DNA of 63,948 nucleotides from CAIUPE01 sp037131735 (GTDB taxonomy: Bacteria; Pseudomonadota; Alphaproteobacteria; Rhizobiales; Beijerinckiaceae). The DNA lies in the NCBI GenBank assembly GCA_037131735.1, contig JBAXQM010000013.1, positions 1-63,948 on the forward strand, read 5' to 3'. The notes below the pieces were generated by a model. The model saw nothing but the letters and a program-made list of their open reading frames with translations. It did no database searches and had not been told where the DNA came from. The translations under genes were made by a program, and so were the position numbers. The stretch's first letter is position 1. Each line of letters opens with the position of its first letter. This document shows positions 1 through 9,047 of the stretch, piece by piece.

Positions 1-39
1 TGCCACAAGACCGGCAGCCAAAACTGTCTTCAAATTCAT
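1..39 (-). CDS. pstS: Partial exported protein, probably phosphate-binding protein PstS
   Basis: Only the first 13 codons are inside the window: MNLKTVLAAGLVA, a basic start followed by a hydrophobic stretch, as in a signal peptide. A GGAG ribosome binding site sits 8 bases before the ATG. The identification as PstS, the periplasmic phosphate-binding protein of the Pst ABC importer, is an inference. It rests on the signal peptide style and on a Pho-box-like sequence about 116 bases upstream on the same strand. Another Pho-regulated exported protein would fit equally well, because the mature protein is outside the window. Confidence 0.45.
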   Translation of the reverse strand, partial: MNLKTVLAAGLVA

Positions 40-154
40 GGGATAATCTCCAACAAGGGGATTTCTAAGGTCGATCCCAGCGGCCGCGCCCAACAAGGCA
101 GAACACCGGACCACGGAACGAATGCGCTCCGATCGCGCGGTGCTAGGGGGCTCC

Positions 155-173
155 TATGACAAGTTTATGACAG
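155..173 (-). promoter_or_regulatory. Pho-box-like PhoB binding site
   Basis: Read on the minus strand this is CTGTCATAAACTTGTCATA, two TGTCAT direct repeats 11 bases apart. It closely matches the known PhoB consensus CTGTCATAWAWCTGTCAYN. It lies upstream of the leftward partial gene at the window edge, which suggests phosphate-starvation control of that gene. Binding itself is inferred. Confidence 0.6.
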
Positions 174-540
174 TTCTGAGATCTATCGACCGTATATCGA
201 GGATAGCCACAAGGGCGTCACTCTCGTTCAAAACAGCGACTGAATTTTAGTGGTCGGGATTAAATGAAATATTTGCCAGTTCAATGAGATCTGCATTTTT
301 AGATCAAGCTTTATCCAGCTCTACCCAAAAAACGCTGTATAGATCGTAGCATCCCTCTGCTACCACTGCCGTATAAATTGCGACGTGAACAGATAAGTTA
401 CGATCGAGTAAAATTATGTATATATTTCAATGATATATATACTATCATCTTCATCCCCAGAGGCGCACCATGACTTTCGTGTTCTCTCGATAATTTGAAC
501 GCGTGGACGCGCCTTAAGGGCGTGCGGGGTTTTTTTCTTC
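174..540. other. AT-rich intergenic region, mostly unassigned
   Basis: This stretch separates the partial leftward gene from the 3' end of the kdpE-like gene and is more AT-rich than its surroundings. It contains a 6-bp inverted repeat (GTAGCA/TGCTAC, 346-363). It also contains a possible 7-codon open frame at 470-493 (MTFVFSR) behind AGAGGCGC. That is followed by an imperfect hairpin (507-523) and a run of seven T (530-536) on the plus strand. I see no convincing longer gene. A small RNA or leader transcript is possible but unproven. Confidence 0.3.
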
Positions 541-1239
541 TTATGTCCGGTTTGGTTCCGCGATCCGATAACCGACACCTGGTTCGGTTTGGATGAGGGC
601 GGGCGCGTCAGGTGTCGTTTCGATCTTCTGCCGAAGCTGCCCAATAAACACCCGAAGATATTGCGTGTCCTCAACATGGGCAGGCCCCCACACTGTTTTC
701 AGAATATGGCGATGGGTTACGACGCGTCCGCTATGCCGCGCGAGAATAACGAGGAGATCGAATTCTTTTGGCGTTAAATGAATAAGTGATCCGGCCTTAG
801 CCACTTCATGCCTGATTGTGTCGATTGCTATATCGCCGAGCTCGAATTTTGTTTGCTTGATTGGCTCTATATGACCGCGTCGCATTGCGGCACGCATGCG
901 CGCGAGCAATTCGCCGATTGAAAAAGGTTTATTGACGAAGTCGTCAGCTCCAGCATCAAGCGCTTCGATTTTCTCTGCTTCCTCTTCGCGCGCGGACAAA
1001 ACAATGATGGCGGTTGCGTGTTTTTGGCGGATCGTACGGATCAAATCTTTTCCATCAAGATCGGGTAATCCCAGATCAACAAGGATCAAATCATGTTCAC
1101 GCTCCGCAATGGCTTTTAGTGCCGCTGTTGCTGTGAGTGCCTGCGCAACATGATAGCCGGCAGCCGTGAGGCTGGGTTTTAAAAACCGCTGGATTTGCGG
1201 TTCATCGTCGATCACGAGAATGGAAGGAATAAGAGCCAT
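541..1239 (-). CDS. kdpE: KdpE-like OmpR-family response regulator
   Basis: This is a 232-residue response regulator. The N-terminal receiver domain has the acidic pair DD at residues 11-12, a phosphoacceptor Asp near residue 55 (LILVDLGLPD) and the conserved Lys in FVNKPF near 104. The C-terminal part is an OmpR/PhoB winged helix (HLTPKEFDLLVILARHSG). In known systems KdpE activates kdpFABC at low potassium or high osmolarity. Here it lies 17 bases after the kinase gene in the same operon, and the divergent neighbour is kup. No kdpFABC genes are in the window, so the target may be kup or genes elsewhere. Confidence 0.85.
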   Translation of the reverse strand: MALIPSILVIDDEPQIQRFLKPSLTAAGYHVAQALTATAALKAIAEREHDLILVDLGLPDLDGKDLIRTIRQKHATAIIVLSAREEEAEKIEALDAGADDFVNKPFSIGELLARMRAAMRRGHIEPIKQTKFELGDIAIDTIRHEVAKAGSLIHLTPKEFDLLVILARHSGRVVTHRHILKTVWGPAHVEDTQYLRVFIGQLRQKIETTPDAPALIQTEPGVGYRIAEPNRT

Positions 1240-1256
1240 CGAAATGTTTCACATCA

Positions 1257-2771
1257 TCATGAATTGAGAAGGGGCAATTCAAGCACAAAGCGAGCACCAT
1301 GGCCGTTGCGGATTGGACTTTCCGCATGTAAAGTTCCACCCATCGCGGTAACGACACCACGGCCGATGGTGAGGCCTAAACCAAAGCCGCTTGTATTCCG
1401 CTTTGAGTGGGTAACGCGATAAAATTTATCAAAGATTTTATCGAGATCATGTGGCGCGATACCTGGTCCTTCATCTTCGATGGCAAGGCGCAAATGATGT
1501 CCATTTTTGAGTAATTTTAAAAACACAGGATTATTGTTGCCGCTAAATTTGATGGCGTTATCGATAAGATTAAAAATTACTTGTTCTAACAAAACGGCAT
1601 CGCCGCGCACATTTCCCAATGTATCATCGATAAAGACCGAAAAATGCGCATCAGGAAAATTGCGTCTCGCGCGTTCAAGTGCAGCGCGTGCGCGTTCGGC
1701 ACAATCGACATGATCCGATTTTATATCGATGATGCCTGTTTCAAGGCGCGTCATCGCCAGAAGATTGCCGACAAATAGATTAAGCCGACCCGCTTCCTCT
1801 TCAATTGCCGCAAGAAGATCATCACGATCATCGGCGGTCATATTCTCGCCGAGTTGGCGCAGTGCCGTTGCGGATCCCAAGATCGACGCCAATGGTGTTC
1901 GCAAATCATGGGAGAGAGCGGAGAGAATAGCGGATCGCAACCGTTCCTGATCGGCTTGAAGGCGGGAGTCTTGTGACTCGGCGGCGAATTCGATGCGTTC
2001 GATAGCAATGCCTGCTTGCTTGATCAGCGCTTGCAGAGCGTGATTTTCAATTTCACTAAAACTATGATTTAAATCTCGCTCAATAACGACAATGCCGATG
2101 GTTCCTTGCGCTCCGGCTACGGGGAGATAATCTCGTATTATTTCATTTGCGCGCGCAACGGATTGAGGTTGGGGGTTCCGTGCGTTCAGGATCATCGCGA
2201 TGACAACACGATCTTGATCGTCGATGTGAAGTGTACCGATATCTGGCAACGTGCTTGACTGTTCATCACGGCGGCTTTTCGAGAGAAAAGCAGCGCGGCA
2301 ATTCAGTGTCGTCTGAATTTTATCGCAAACGAGACGAAGCGCGGTTTCGAATTGTGTCGTTCCCGCAAGATCACCGGCATAATCATAGAGCGATTGGATC
2401 AATTGCGCGCGATGATCGGCGGCTGCGGCATTCTCTTTCAGACGGCCCGCAAGAGTGCCGGTTAAAAGCGCTACCATGAGAAAGGCCACGAGAGCCACAA
2501 ATTCGCGCGGATCTGCGACGGTAAAGGTAAAAGTCGGCGGAATGAAAAAGAAGTTATAGGCAAAGAAAGAGGCGAAGGCGGCCGTTAAGCCAGCACCGCG
2601 TCCAAAGCCTGCAGCCGCTATCAATACCGCGACCAGAAAGATAAGGGCGAGATAGGGTTGCGGTAGATTACCGTTCAACATCACACAAGCCGTGACGGCG
2701 AGGATCACCAGACCCAGCGCGGCAAGAATTCGTATCAAAACAGGGAGGGGATTTTTAAAAAACTCTGCCAC
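1257..2771 (-). CDS. kdpD: Short KdpD-like sensor histidine kinase lacking the KdpD/Usp N-terminus
   Basis: The protein has 504 residues, against about 900 for classical KdpD. It starts directly with four close transmembrane helices (DUF4118-type, residues about 10-110), then a GAF-like region (about 125-260), a dimerisation/phosphoacceptor domain with SHDLRTPL (His near 288), and an ATPase domain with N, G1 (DEGPGIAP) and G2 (GFGLGLTIGRG) boxes. The KdpD and universal-stress N-terminal domains are absent. Only about 230 bases separate its start from kup, so this is not a hidden frameshift in a long gene. It probably phosphorylates the adjacent KdpE-like regulator. What it senses is unknown. 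Confidence 0.8.
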   Translation of the reverse strand: MAEFFKNPLPVLIRILAALGLVILAVTACVMLNGNLPQPYLALIFLVAVLIAAAGFGRGAGLTAAFASFFAYNFFFIPPTFTFTVADPREFVALVAFLMVALLTGTLAGRLKENAAAADHRAQLIQSLYDYAGDLAGTTQFETALRLVCDKIQTTLNCRAAFLSKSRRDEQSSTLPDIGTLHIDDQDRVVIAMILNARNPQPQSVARANEIIRDYLPVAGAQGTIGIVVIERDLNHSFSEIENHALQALIKQAGIAIERIEFAAESQDSRLQADQERLRSAILSALSHDLRTPLASILGSATALRQLGENMTADDRDDLLAAIEEEAGRLNLFVGNLLAMTRLETGIIDIKSDHVDCAERARAALERARRNFPDAHFSVFIDDTLGNVRGDAVLLEQVIFNLIDNAIKFSGNNNPVFLKLLKNGHHLRLAIEDEGPGIAPHDLDKIFDKFYRVTHSKRNTSGFGLGLTIGRGVVTAMGGTLHAESPIRNGHGARFVLELPLLNS

Positions 2772-3002
2772 GCAATCCGTTCGCCTGTGATCTTTAGAAA
2801 CGCGGTCCGACCGTAGGGCTTTGCGGATCGCGTGATGCGGCTTGTTCTAGCCTAAATGGAAAGATCTTTCTAAGACTTCTCTCGGGAGCTTACCCAATTT
2901 TATGGAATCTTTATGGGCAGCGCCCCCTTTCCACATAGTTTCTTTGCATAGAACAAGGTGACACCTCCGATGTCCCATCTTTGGGTCAGCGGAGAATTTG
3001 TC

Positions 3003-4883
3003 ATGACGAGTGGCGCAGAGTCCCACGGGAAAAATGGGTTTATTCCGTTGATGGTCGGATCCATCGGGGTTGTTTATGGCGATATTGGAACCAGCCCGCT
3101 TTATGCGTTGAAAGAGTCTGTAAAGGCCGCTGCCGGGGGTGGTTCGACCAGTGAGCCTATAGTGTTCGGCGTCGTGTCTTTGATTTTTTGGGCACTCATG
3201 GTCGTCGTGACCTTGAAATATGTCGTCATCATGCTGCGGGCCGACAACAAGGGTGAGGGGGGCACACTCAGTCTCATGGCGCTTGCGCAGAGCGCATTGG
3301 GACGAGGGGGTTTGGCAATCCCGTTTTTGGGGATTGCGGGTGCAGCCCTCTTCTACGGTGACTCGGTTATTACGCCAGCGATCTCGGTGCTTTCTGCTGT
3401 TGAAGGTCTTAATCTTGTAACACCCGCCTTCGACCCCTTTGTGATGAAAATCAGCCTTGCGATTCTCATCGGACTTTTTCTCGTACAGTCAAAAGGCACT
3501 GCGGTTGTTGGAGCCTTTTTTGGTCCGGCCATGCTCATTTGGTTTACGGTTCTTGCGCTTGGTGGCATCAGCGGCATTTTCCTGCACCCGACGATCCTTG
3601 CGGCTCTTAATCCGATCTATGGTTTGAGCTTTCTTATGGGTCACGGCTACATTGGATTTTTAACTTTGGGTGCTGTGTTTCTTGCTGTTACCGGCGCAGA
3701 AGCGCTCTATGCGGATCTTGGGCATTTCGGGCGCGGTCCCATCCAACTCGCTTGGCTCATTTTTGTTTTCCCTTGCCTCGTTTTGAATTATCTCGGGCAA
3801 GGCGCTCTCGTTCTCACTCATCCCGAGACAATGGAAAATCCATTTTTCCTTCTGTATCCGGACTGGGCGTTAATCCCGATGGTGATGCTGGCGACAATCG
3901 CGACGATTATTGCCAGTCAAGCCGTGATCACGGGTGCGTATTCGATGACACAGCAAGCAGTGCAGTTGGGCTTGTTGCCGCGCTTTGATATCCGGGCGAC
4001 ATCAAAATTTGAGCGCGGACAAATTTATGTGCCCGGTGTCAATTGGCTTTTATTGATCGCGGTGATTGCGCTTGTTGTAACCTTTGAGACATCAAGCAGT
4101 CTGGCGGCGGCTTACGGTATTTCTGTCACGGGCACGATGGTGATCAGCGCTTGTTTGGCTTTAATTGTCGTCTGGAAATTGTGGAAGCGCCCCTTATGGT
4201 TTGCTGCTTTGATTGTTGGTCCTTTTCTTGTCATTGATCTTGCATTCCTAGCGGCCAACGGCCTCAAAATTATTGACGGCGGTTGGCTTCCTTTGTTGCT
4301 TGGCTTTTGCCTTATGGTGATGATGTTCACCTGGCGCAAAGGATCGGCCCTGCTTCGTGCGCGAACAAAGCGTGATGAGGTGCCGCTGCGCGCCTTTATT
4401 CATAGTCTTGAGAAGCGTCCGCCGTGGCGCGCTGATGGGACCGCGATTTATCTCACCGGTCATTCTGATACTGCACCGAGCGCGCTTTTGCATAATCTCA
4501 AACATAATAAAGTTCTGCATGAGCAGAATATTATCTTGACGATTGAAACGGCAGATCGTCCCCATGTGGCGCCTCATGAACGCGTGGAGATTGAAGCCTT
4601 GTCGGAGACATTCCATCTCGTTCGCTTAACCTTCGGCTTTATGGATGAGCCGAATGTGCCGAAATCTATTCCCGAAATTCGTCATCGTGGTCTCAAATTC
4701 GATGCGATGCACACATCGTTTTTTCTTTCGCGCCGGAGCCTAAAACACGCGGTAAGATCTGAGATGCCGGATTGGCAGGACTCGCTGTTCATTTTTCTTG
4801 CGCGGCGTGCGCATGACGCCACCGCCTATTTCCATATCCCGAGCGACCGGGTGGTGGAGGTCGGAACGCAGATCACGATTTAA
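3003..4883 (+). CDS. kup: Kup/Trk-D potassium uptake transporter
   Basis: This is a proton-coupled potassium importer of the inner membrane. The N-terminus carries the family hallmark GVVYGDIGTSPLYALKE, followed by about twelve hydrophobic helices and a C-terminal cytoplasmic domain. I chose the ATG at 3003 because GGAG lies 8 bases upstream. It gives 626 residues, close to E. coli Kup (622). The open frame extends upstream to a GTG 15 codons earlier, but that start has no good ribosome binding site. The gene is transcribed divergently from the KdpDE-like pair, so joint potassium control is likely. Confidence 0.93.
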   Translation: MTSGAESHGKNGFIPLMVGSIGVVYGDIGTSPLYALKESVKAAAGGGSTSEPIVFGVVSLIFWALMVVVTLKYVVIMLRADNKGEGGTLSLMALAQSALGRGGLAIPFLGIAGAALFYGDSVITPAISVLSAVEGLNLVTPAFDPFVMKISLAILIGLFLVQSKGTAVVGAFFGPAMLIWFTVLALGGISGIFLHPTILAALNPIYGLSFLMGHGYIGFLTLGAVFLAVTGAEALYADLGHFGRGPIQLAWLIFVFPCLVLNYLGQGALVLTHPETMENPFFLLYPDWALIPMVMLATIATIIASQAVITGAYSMTQQAVQLGLLPRFDIRATSKFERGQIYVPGVNWLLLIAVIALVVTFETSSSLAAAYGISVTGTMVISACLALIVVWKLWKRPLWFAALIVGPFLVIDLAFLAANGLKIIDGGWLPLLLGFCLMVMMFTWRKGSALLRARTKRDEVPLRAFIHSLEKRPPWRADGTAIYLTGHSDTAPSALLHNLKHNKVLHEQNIILTIETADRPHVAPHERVEIEALSETFHLVRLTFGFMDEPNVPKSIPEIRHRGLKFDAMHTSFFLSRRSLKHAVRSEMPDWQDSLFIFLARRAHDATAYFHIPSDRVVEVGTQITI

Positions 4884-5002
4884 GCGACACCTCGTCACAG
4901 GCGGGTCATAATATTCGTCGAGAGGCTGCTCATCCGTGGGTTGCCAAGCTTCGATCATGCGCCTAAAGACGCCTTGATCCGCAAGCGGAGCGGGAGGGGC
5001 GC

Positions 5003-6415
5003 ATGACCGATCATACCCATCTATCGTCGGGCCCCTCAGCCCCACTGCCCGCGTTCCGCGACGAGGAAGGCGCGCTTGATCCACGCTTCCTTGCTCTTGT
5101 CGAGACGGCGCTTGAAAGCGGCGACGCGGATGCGCTGGGCGCGCTTGTTACCGATCTGCATGAGGCTGACCAAGCGACATTGCTTGAGGCCATCGATCAT
5201 GATCAGCGTCCGACCTTCATTGAGCTTCTCGGTCCGGCCTTCGACTTTGCTGCGCTCACCGAAGTTGATGATGCGGTGCGTGAAGAAATTCTCGAAGAGC
5301 TCGACACCGAGACACTTGTCGAAGGGGTGCGCGAACTCGAGAGCGATGACGCGGTCTACATTCTCGAAGATCTCGATAAAGAAGATCAGGCCGAAATTCT
5401 TGACGCGCTGCCCGCGCTTGATCGTGTCGCGCTGCAAAAGAGCCTTGATTATCCCGAAGGCTCCGCCGGTCGTTTGATGCAAACGGATTTGATTGCGGTG
5501 CCGCCCTTTTGGACAGCGGGGCAGGTGATCGACCATCTCGCCGAAACGCCGGATCTGCCGGATAGTTTTTTTGAAGTCTTTGTTGTTGATCCGTCCTATC
5601 ATCTTTTAGGCAATGTCTTTCTTGACCGTCTTGTGCGCGCGCGGCGCACGGCGCGGATCGAGGACTTGATGAATGCTGATCGTCGTCGTGTCGAAGCGAC
5701 AGATGATGGTGAGGATGTCGCGCGTCTTTTCCAGCGTTATAATCTTGTTTCAGTACCGGTTGTTGATGAAGACAATCGCTTGTTGGGCGTTGTCACCATC
5801 GACGACATCGTTGACGTGATCCAGGAAGAAGCTGACGAAGAAATCAAAGCGCTCGGTGGTGTGCGCGGCGAAGAAGAACTCTCTGACTCCATACTTGAAA
5901 CGACAAAGAGCCGTTTTGGGTGGCTCTTCGTGAACCTCCTCACGGCGTTTTTAGCCTCATCCGTTTTGGGTTTGTTTGAAGCCTCGCTTGCCAAGATGGT
6001 GGCGCTTGCCGTGTTAGCACCAATTGTGGCCGGGCAAGGTGGCGTTGCAGCGACACAAACCATGACCGTGGCGGTGCGCGCACTCGCGACGCGTGAGCTG
6101 AGTGCAGCCAATGCCATTCGCGTGACCTTCCGCGAAACATTCGTCGGCCTTTTGAATGGACTTGCTTTTGGTATCATTACCGCCGCCATTGCGTCGGTCT
6201 GGTTCCAAGATTGGAATATCGGCTTTGTGATATCGCTCGCCATGACGGTTAATCTTGTAGCCGGTGCTTTGGGCGGTATCTTGATCCCCTTAACGCTTGA
6301 GCGGTTCCGTGCGGATCCGGCGGTTTCGTCGGGCGTATTCGTCACAACTGTCACCGATGTGGTTGGCTTTTTCTCCTTTTTGGGCATTGCGACGATATGG
6401 TTCGGCTTGAGCTAA
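5003..6415 (+). CDS. mgtE: MgtE magnesium transporter
   Basis: This 470-residue protein has the MgtE architecture. An acidic N-terminal superhelical domain comes first (repeats such as EILEELDTETLVEGV), then two CBS domains (about residues 150-275), then five membrane helices (about 300-470) with the conserved Mg-pore segment APIVAGQGGVAATQT. The cytoplasmic domains of the family sense Mg2+ and gate the channel. The start at 5003 follows GGGAGGGGCGC. It lies 119 bases after kup on the same strand, so the two cation transporters may share transcription. Confidence 0.93.
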   Translation: MTDHTHLSSGPSAPLPAFRDEEGALDPRFLALVETALESGDADALGALVTDLHEADQATLLEAIDHDQRPTFIELLGPAFDFAALTEVDDAVREEILEELDTETLVEGVRELESDDAVYILEDLDKEDQAEILDALPALDRVALQKSLDYPEGSAGRLMQTDLIAVPPFWTAGQVIDHLAETPDLPDSFFEVFVVDPSYHLLGNVFLDRLVRARRTARIEDLMNADRRRVEATDDGEDVARLFQRYNLVSVPVVDEDNRLLGVVTIDDIVDVIQEEADEEIKALGGVRGEEELSDSILETTKSRFGWLFVNLLTAFLASSVLGLFEASLAKMVALAVLAPIVAGQGGVAATQTMTVAVRALATRELSAANAIRVTFRETFVGLLNGLAFGIITAAIASVWFQDWNIGFVISLAMTVNLVAGALGGILIPLTLERFRADPAVSSGVFVTTVTDVVGFFSFLGIATIWFGLS

Positions 6416-6489
6416 CCTTTTTGTTACCGATTTATTAAAATTTTTTGTGCCAAATCACGCGTTCGAATGTGAATGCGGGATCGGGTAGA

Positions 6490-7311
6490 ATGCTGGGCTT
6501 TGGATTTTTTGCTATGGCGCGTCGCGCCGGTTTTCTGATCGCGTTGACGGCGGGTCTCGCCGGTTGCTCGGGGTTTAACTTCGACAAAAAGCCTGTGGTC
6601 TCTTCTGGATCCTCTTCCGCTATGATCCCCGTCGCCCAGGTCTATCCTGTGCATGGTGTGGATGTGTCACGCTATCAGGGTCAGATTGATTGGCATGAGG
6701 CACGCAAAGGCGGCACGCGCTTCGCTTATATCAAGGCAACCGAGGGCGGCGATCATGCCGATGAAAATTTTGCGCTGCATTGGATGATGGCGAAGGACGC
6801 GGGTGTGCCGCGCGGTGCCTATCATTTCTATTATTGGTGCCGACCGGTGCAGGACCAGATCAAATGGTTCTTTAATCACGTGCCCGTTGAAAAAGATGCG
6901 TTGCCGCCGGTGCTTGATGTCGAGTGGTATGGCGCGGCGTCTGAAAAATGTCCGCATAAAGTGCCGCGTGACAAAGCGCTCAAAGCCATCCGCACATTCC
7001 TGGCAGCGGTTGAAAAGCACTACGGCAAAAAACCGATGATCTATACAACAATCGATTTTTATCGTGATATCATCGACGGTGATTTACATGATTATCCTCT
7101 GTGGGTGCGCACGGTGAATGCGCAACCGCATGAGCGTTATGGTGATCGTCGGTGGGCGATGTGGCAGTATACAGATCAAGGCCGCGTGCCGGGCATCAAA
7201 GGCAATGTTGATCGCAATGTGTTTGCGGGCGATGAAACCGCCTGGCGTCAATTCGCAGGTCCCGCTTTCGTGCCTCACGCGCCGAAGGCGAATGCGGTCG
7301 CGATGAATTGA
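6490..7311 (+). CDS. GH25-family lysozyme-like lipoprotein
   Basis: This is a predicted peptidoglycan hydrolase of glycoside hydrolase family 25. A lipoprotein signal (MARRAGFLIALTAGLAGC) ends in the lipobox LAGC. The catalytic domain begins GVDVSRYQGQIDW and carries YIKATEGG, PRGAYHFYYW and LDVEWYG, matching the family's acidic active-site strands. I prefer the ATG at 6490 (GGGTAGA before it); the open frame also has a TTG at 6445 and an ATG at 6514. It sits 30 bases downstream of the first possible start after mgtE, and converges on flagellin. The substrate is presumably periplasmic peptidoglycan. A link to flagella is only suggested by position. Confidence 0.82.
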   Translation: MLGFGFFAMARRAGFLIALTAGLAGCSGFNFDKKPVVSSGSSSAMIPVAQVYPVHGVDVSRYQGQIDWHEARKGGTRFAYIKATEGGDHADENFALHWMMAKDAGVPRGAYHFYYWCRPVQDQIKWFFNHVPVEKDALPPVLDVEWYGAASEKCPHKVPRDKALKAIRTFLAAVEKHYGKKPMIYTTIDFYRDIIDGDLHDYPLWVRTVNAQPHERYGDRRWAMWQYTDQGRVPGIKGNVDRNVFAGDETAWRQFAGPAFVPHAPKANAVAMN

Positions 7312-7341
7312 ACGAAGCAGGTCGAATAGAACGCAACACAA

Positions 7342-7371
7342 AAAAGCGGGGTCGAAGCCCCGCTTTTCGTT
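7342..7371. terminator. Bidirectional intrinsic terminator
   Basis: A perfect 10-bp stem AAAAGCGGGG/CCCCGCTTTT encloses the six-base loop TCGAAG. Both ends carry A/T tracts, so it can stop transcription from the GH25 gene on the plus strand and from flagellin on the minus strand. Confidence 0.9.
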
Positions 7372-7393
7372 TTGATCGCGCAGATTATGCCGC

Positions 7394-8905
7394 TTAGCGG
7401 AGAAGCTGGAGGATTGACTGATCCGAGCTCTTCGTGTTCGCCAGAATTGTTTGGGCGAAGCTTTGCTGAACCTGCAATGCCGCCGTCTGAGCGGCAACCT
7501 GTGTCATATCGGCTGCGGTTAAACTATTCGCTGCGTCATCCAACAAGCTTACAATGCTCTTGTTGAAGTCAACACGGTTTTGTGTGGTGGCCTGAAACTG
7601 CGCGATCTGCGAGTCACCCAAATTGATAGTATTCAGCGAGTTTGTCAGCTTGTTGATTGCGGCGTTAAGACCGACAGTCGAATTACCCTGAGCATCCAAA
7701 GCCGCATCTTCGTTGGTTGCAAAGTTTTGGCCGAGGTCGGGAGATGCGCCGGTCGCTGAACTCACCAGGCCGAGGCTTGCTGCCGTGAATGTCATAGCCG
7801 CGTTTGCAGAATCCTGAATTTGGAAGTTCGTGCTCGTATTCTTTTCGTCAAAGGTCACTTTCAATATGTCACCATTTAACAGATTGGTGCCCGAAACCGA
7901 GGCGTTTCTCAGATATTGATTGATCTGATCGATCGCGAGTCTATAGCTCTTCGCTGCAGCAGCACGACGAGCATCAGCTGTCTGGCCATTGGTGCCTCCT
8001 GAAACCGTCCAGTCAACAGCCGACATGGTAAAGCTTTGATAGCCGCCAACGAGAGAGCCTTGTGATTGCAGGTCAGTTGTTGCGCCGTTTGCAGGATTGG
8101 CAGGCGTTGCACGACCTGATTGGAACAAGGCTTTTAGATCATTAACTGCCGTTCCAGCCACTTGAGCGAAGCTCAAAGTACCCGCGCCGTTGGCAATAAT
8201 CCTGTTGTTGTTGAAGTTCGCGATTCCAGCCGAATTGTCAGCGCCGCTAATGCCGCCGCGAATTGCTCCAAGCAACTCTCCAACTGTGCGAACATAGGCC
8301 GGAGTGGCTGCACTCGCTCCATCAGTCGCGGTGCCTGCAGGAACCGGATCGCTCGCAGCAGTCCCAGATATTCTATAGAACTTACCATTAATGCTGAATA
8401 TCTGTCCTTGGGCGAGTGTTTGGCCGTTAATGCGGAGTTGCGATGCACCATTTGCTGCGCCGGTAGGGTTTACGAGTCCTGTAGCATTTGTAATGCCGGC
8501 AAGTGATTGAACGCCGTTACCGTCGAACATGGTAAAAGTCATGCCGATTTGGGTATTTGACGCAGATGCAGTTGAGTTGGTTGTTTGTCCTGTTGCTGCG
8601 ACGAAACTCTGAGTCTGCGATGCGGCCTTCAAAGTATCAAGCGTGTCAGAGATCGTTTTACGGATCGAGCTCAAGCCGGATTGCGCGGCTTTAATGGTCT
8701 GCAAGTTACCTGCGAGCGTGTCATTCACGTTCGAGAGGCGGCCCGAACGATCTGTATAGTTCTTCGCGCCGAGATAGGCAGCAAGACCATCCGAGGCGCT
8801 ATTCACTTTCTTGCCTGAGAGTGCTTGGGCTTGAAGATCTTGGAGCTGTGCGTTGATGCCGATCAAGGCATTCATACCGGCAGCCATTCCGATTGACATA
8901 GACAT
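7394..8905 (-). CDS. fliC: Flagellin (DUF1522-containing type)
   Basis: This is the filament subunit of the bacterial flagellum, 503 residues. The conserved coiled N-terminus (about 1-140, with INAQLQDLQAQALSGKKVNSASDGLAAY) and C-terminus (about 400-503, ending TILANTKSSDQSILQLLR) flank a variable Gly/Ala/Thr-rich middle. The length and middle region resemble the DUF1522 flagellins known from Bradyrhizobium and relatives. There are no cysteines, as expected for an exported filament protein. The start has AAGGAT 8 bases before the ATG. A CtrA-type box lies about 235 bases upstream, and a strong terminator follows the stop. Confidence 0.92.
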   Translation of the reverse strand: MSMSIGMAAGMNALIGINAQLQDLQAQALSGKKVNSASDGLAAYLGAKNYTDRSGRLSNVNDTLAGNLQTIKAAQSGLSSIRKTISDTLDTLKAASQTQSFVAATGQTTNSTASASNTQIGMTFTMFDGNGVQSLAGITNATGLVNPTGAANGASQLRINGQTLAQGQIFSINGKFYRISGTAASDPVPAGTATDGASAATPAYVRTVGELLGAIRGGISGADNSAGIANFNNNRIIANGAGTLSFAQVAGTAVNDLKALFQSGRATPANPANGATTDLQSQGSLVGGYQSFTMSAVDWTVSGGTNGQTADARRAAAAKSYRLAIDQINQYLRNASVSGTNLLNGDILKVTFDEKNTSTNFQIQDSANAAMTFTAASLGLVSSATGASPDLGQNFATNEDAALDAQGNSTVGLNAAINKLTNSLNTINLGDSQIAQFQATTQNRVDFNKSIVSLLDDAANSLTAADMTQVAAQTAALQVQQSFAQTILANTKSSDQSILQLLR

Positions 8906-9047
8906 TAGAGTTCATCCTTCTGATGAGGGAGCAGGAGTGCTCCTGTTGGTTCGCTGCGTTCTGCAGCGCATCGAAGGATCGTGGGTGAAGGCGACCTACT
9001 CTAGAGAGTCCGCAAAGTCCCGTAGAACATGGTAAATTTCAGCGTAA

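Noticed and set aside
1257..2771. Possible frameshifted full-length kdpD
   Set aside because: Only about 230 bases lie between the kinase start and kup, too little for the missing 400 residues, so the gene is genuinely short.
5036..5602. Long minus-strand open frame opposite mgtE
   Set aside because: It is fully antisense to a well-supported gene, with no ribosome binding site or recognisable domain; biased codon use of mgtE explains it.
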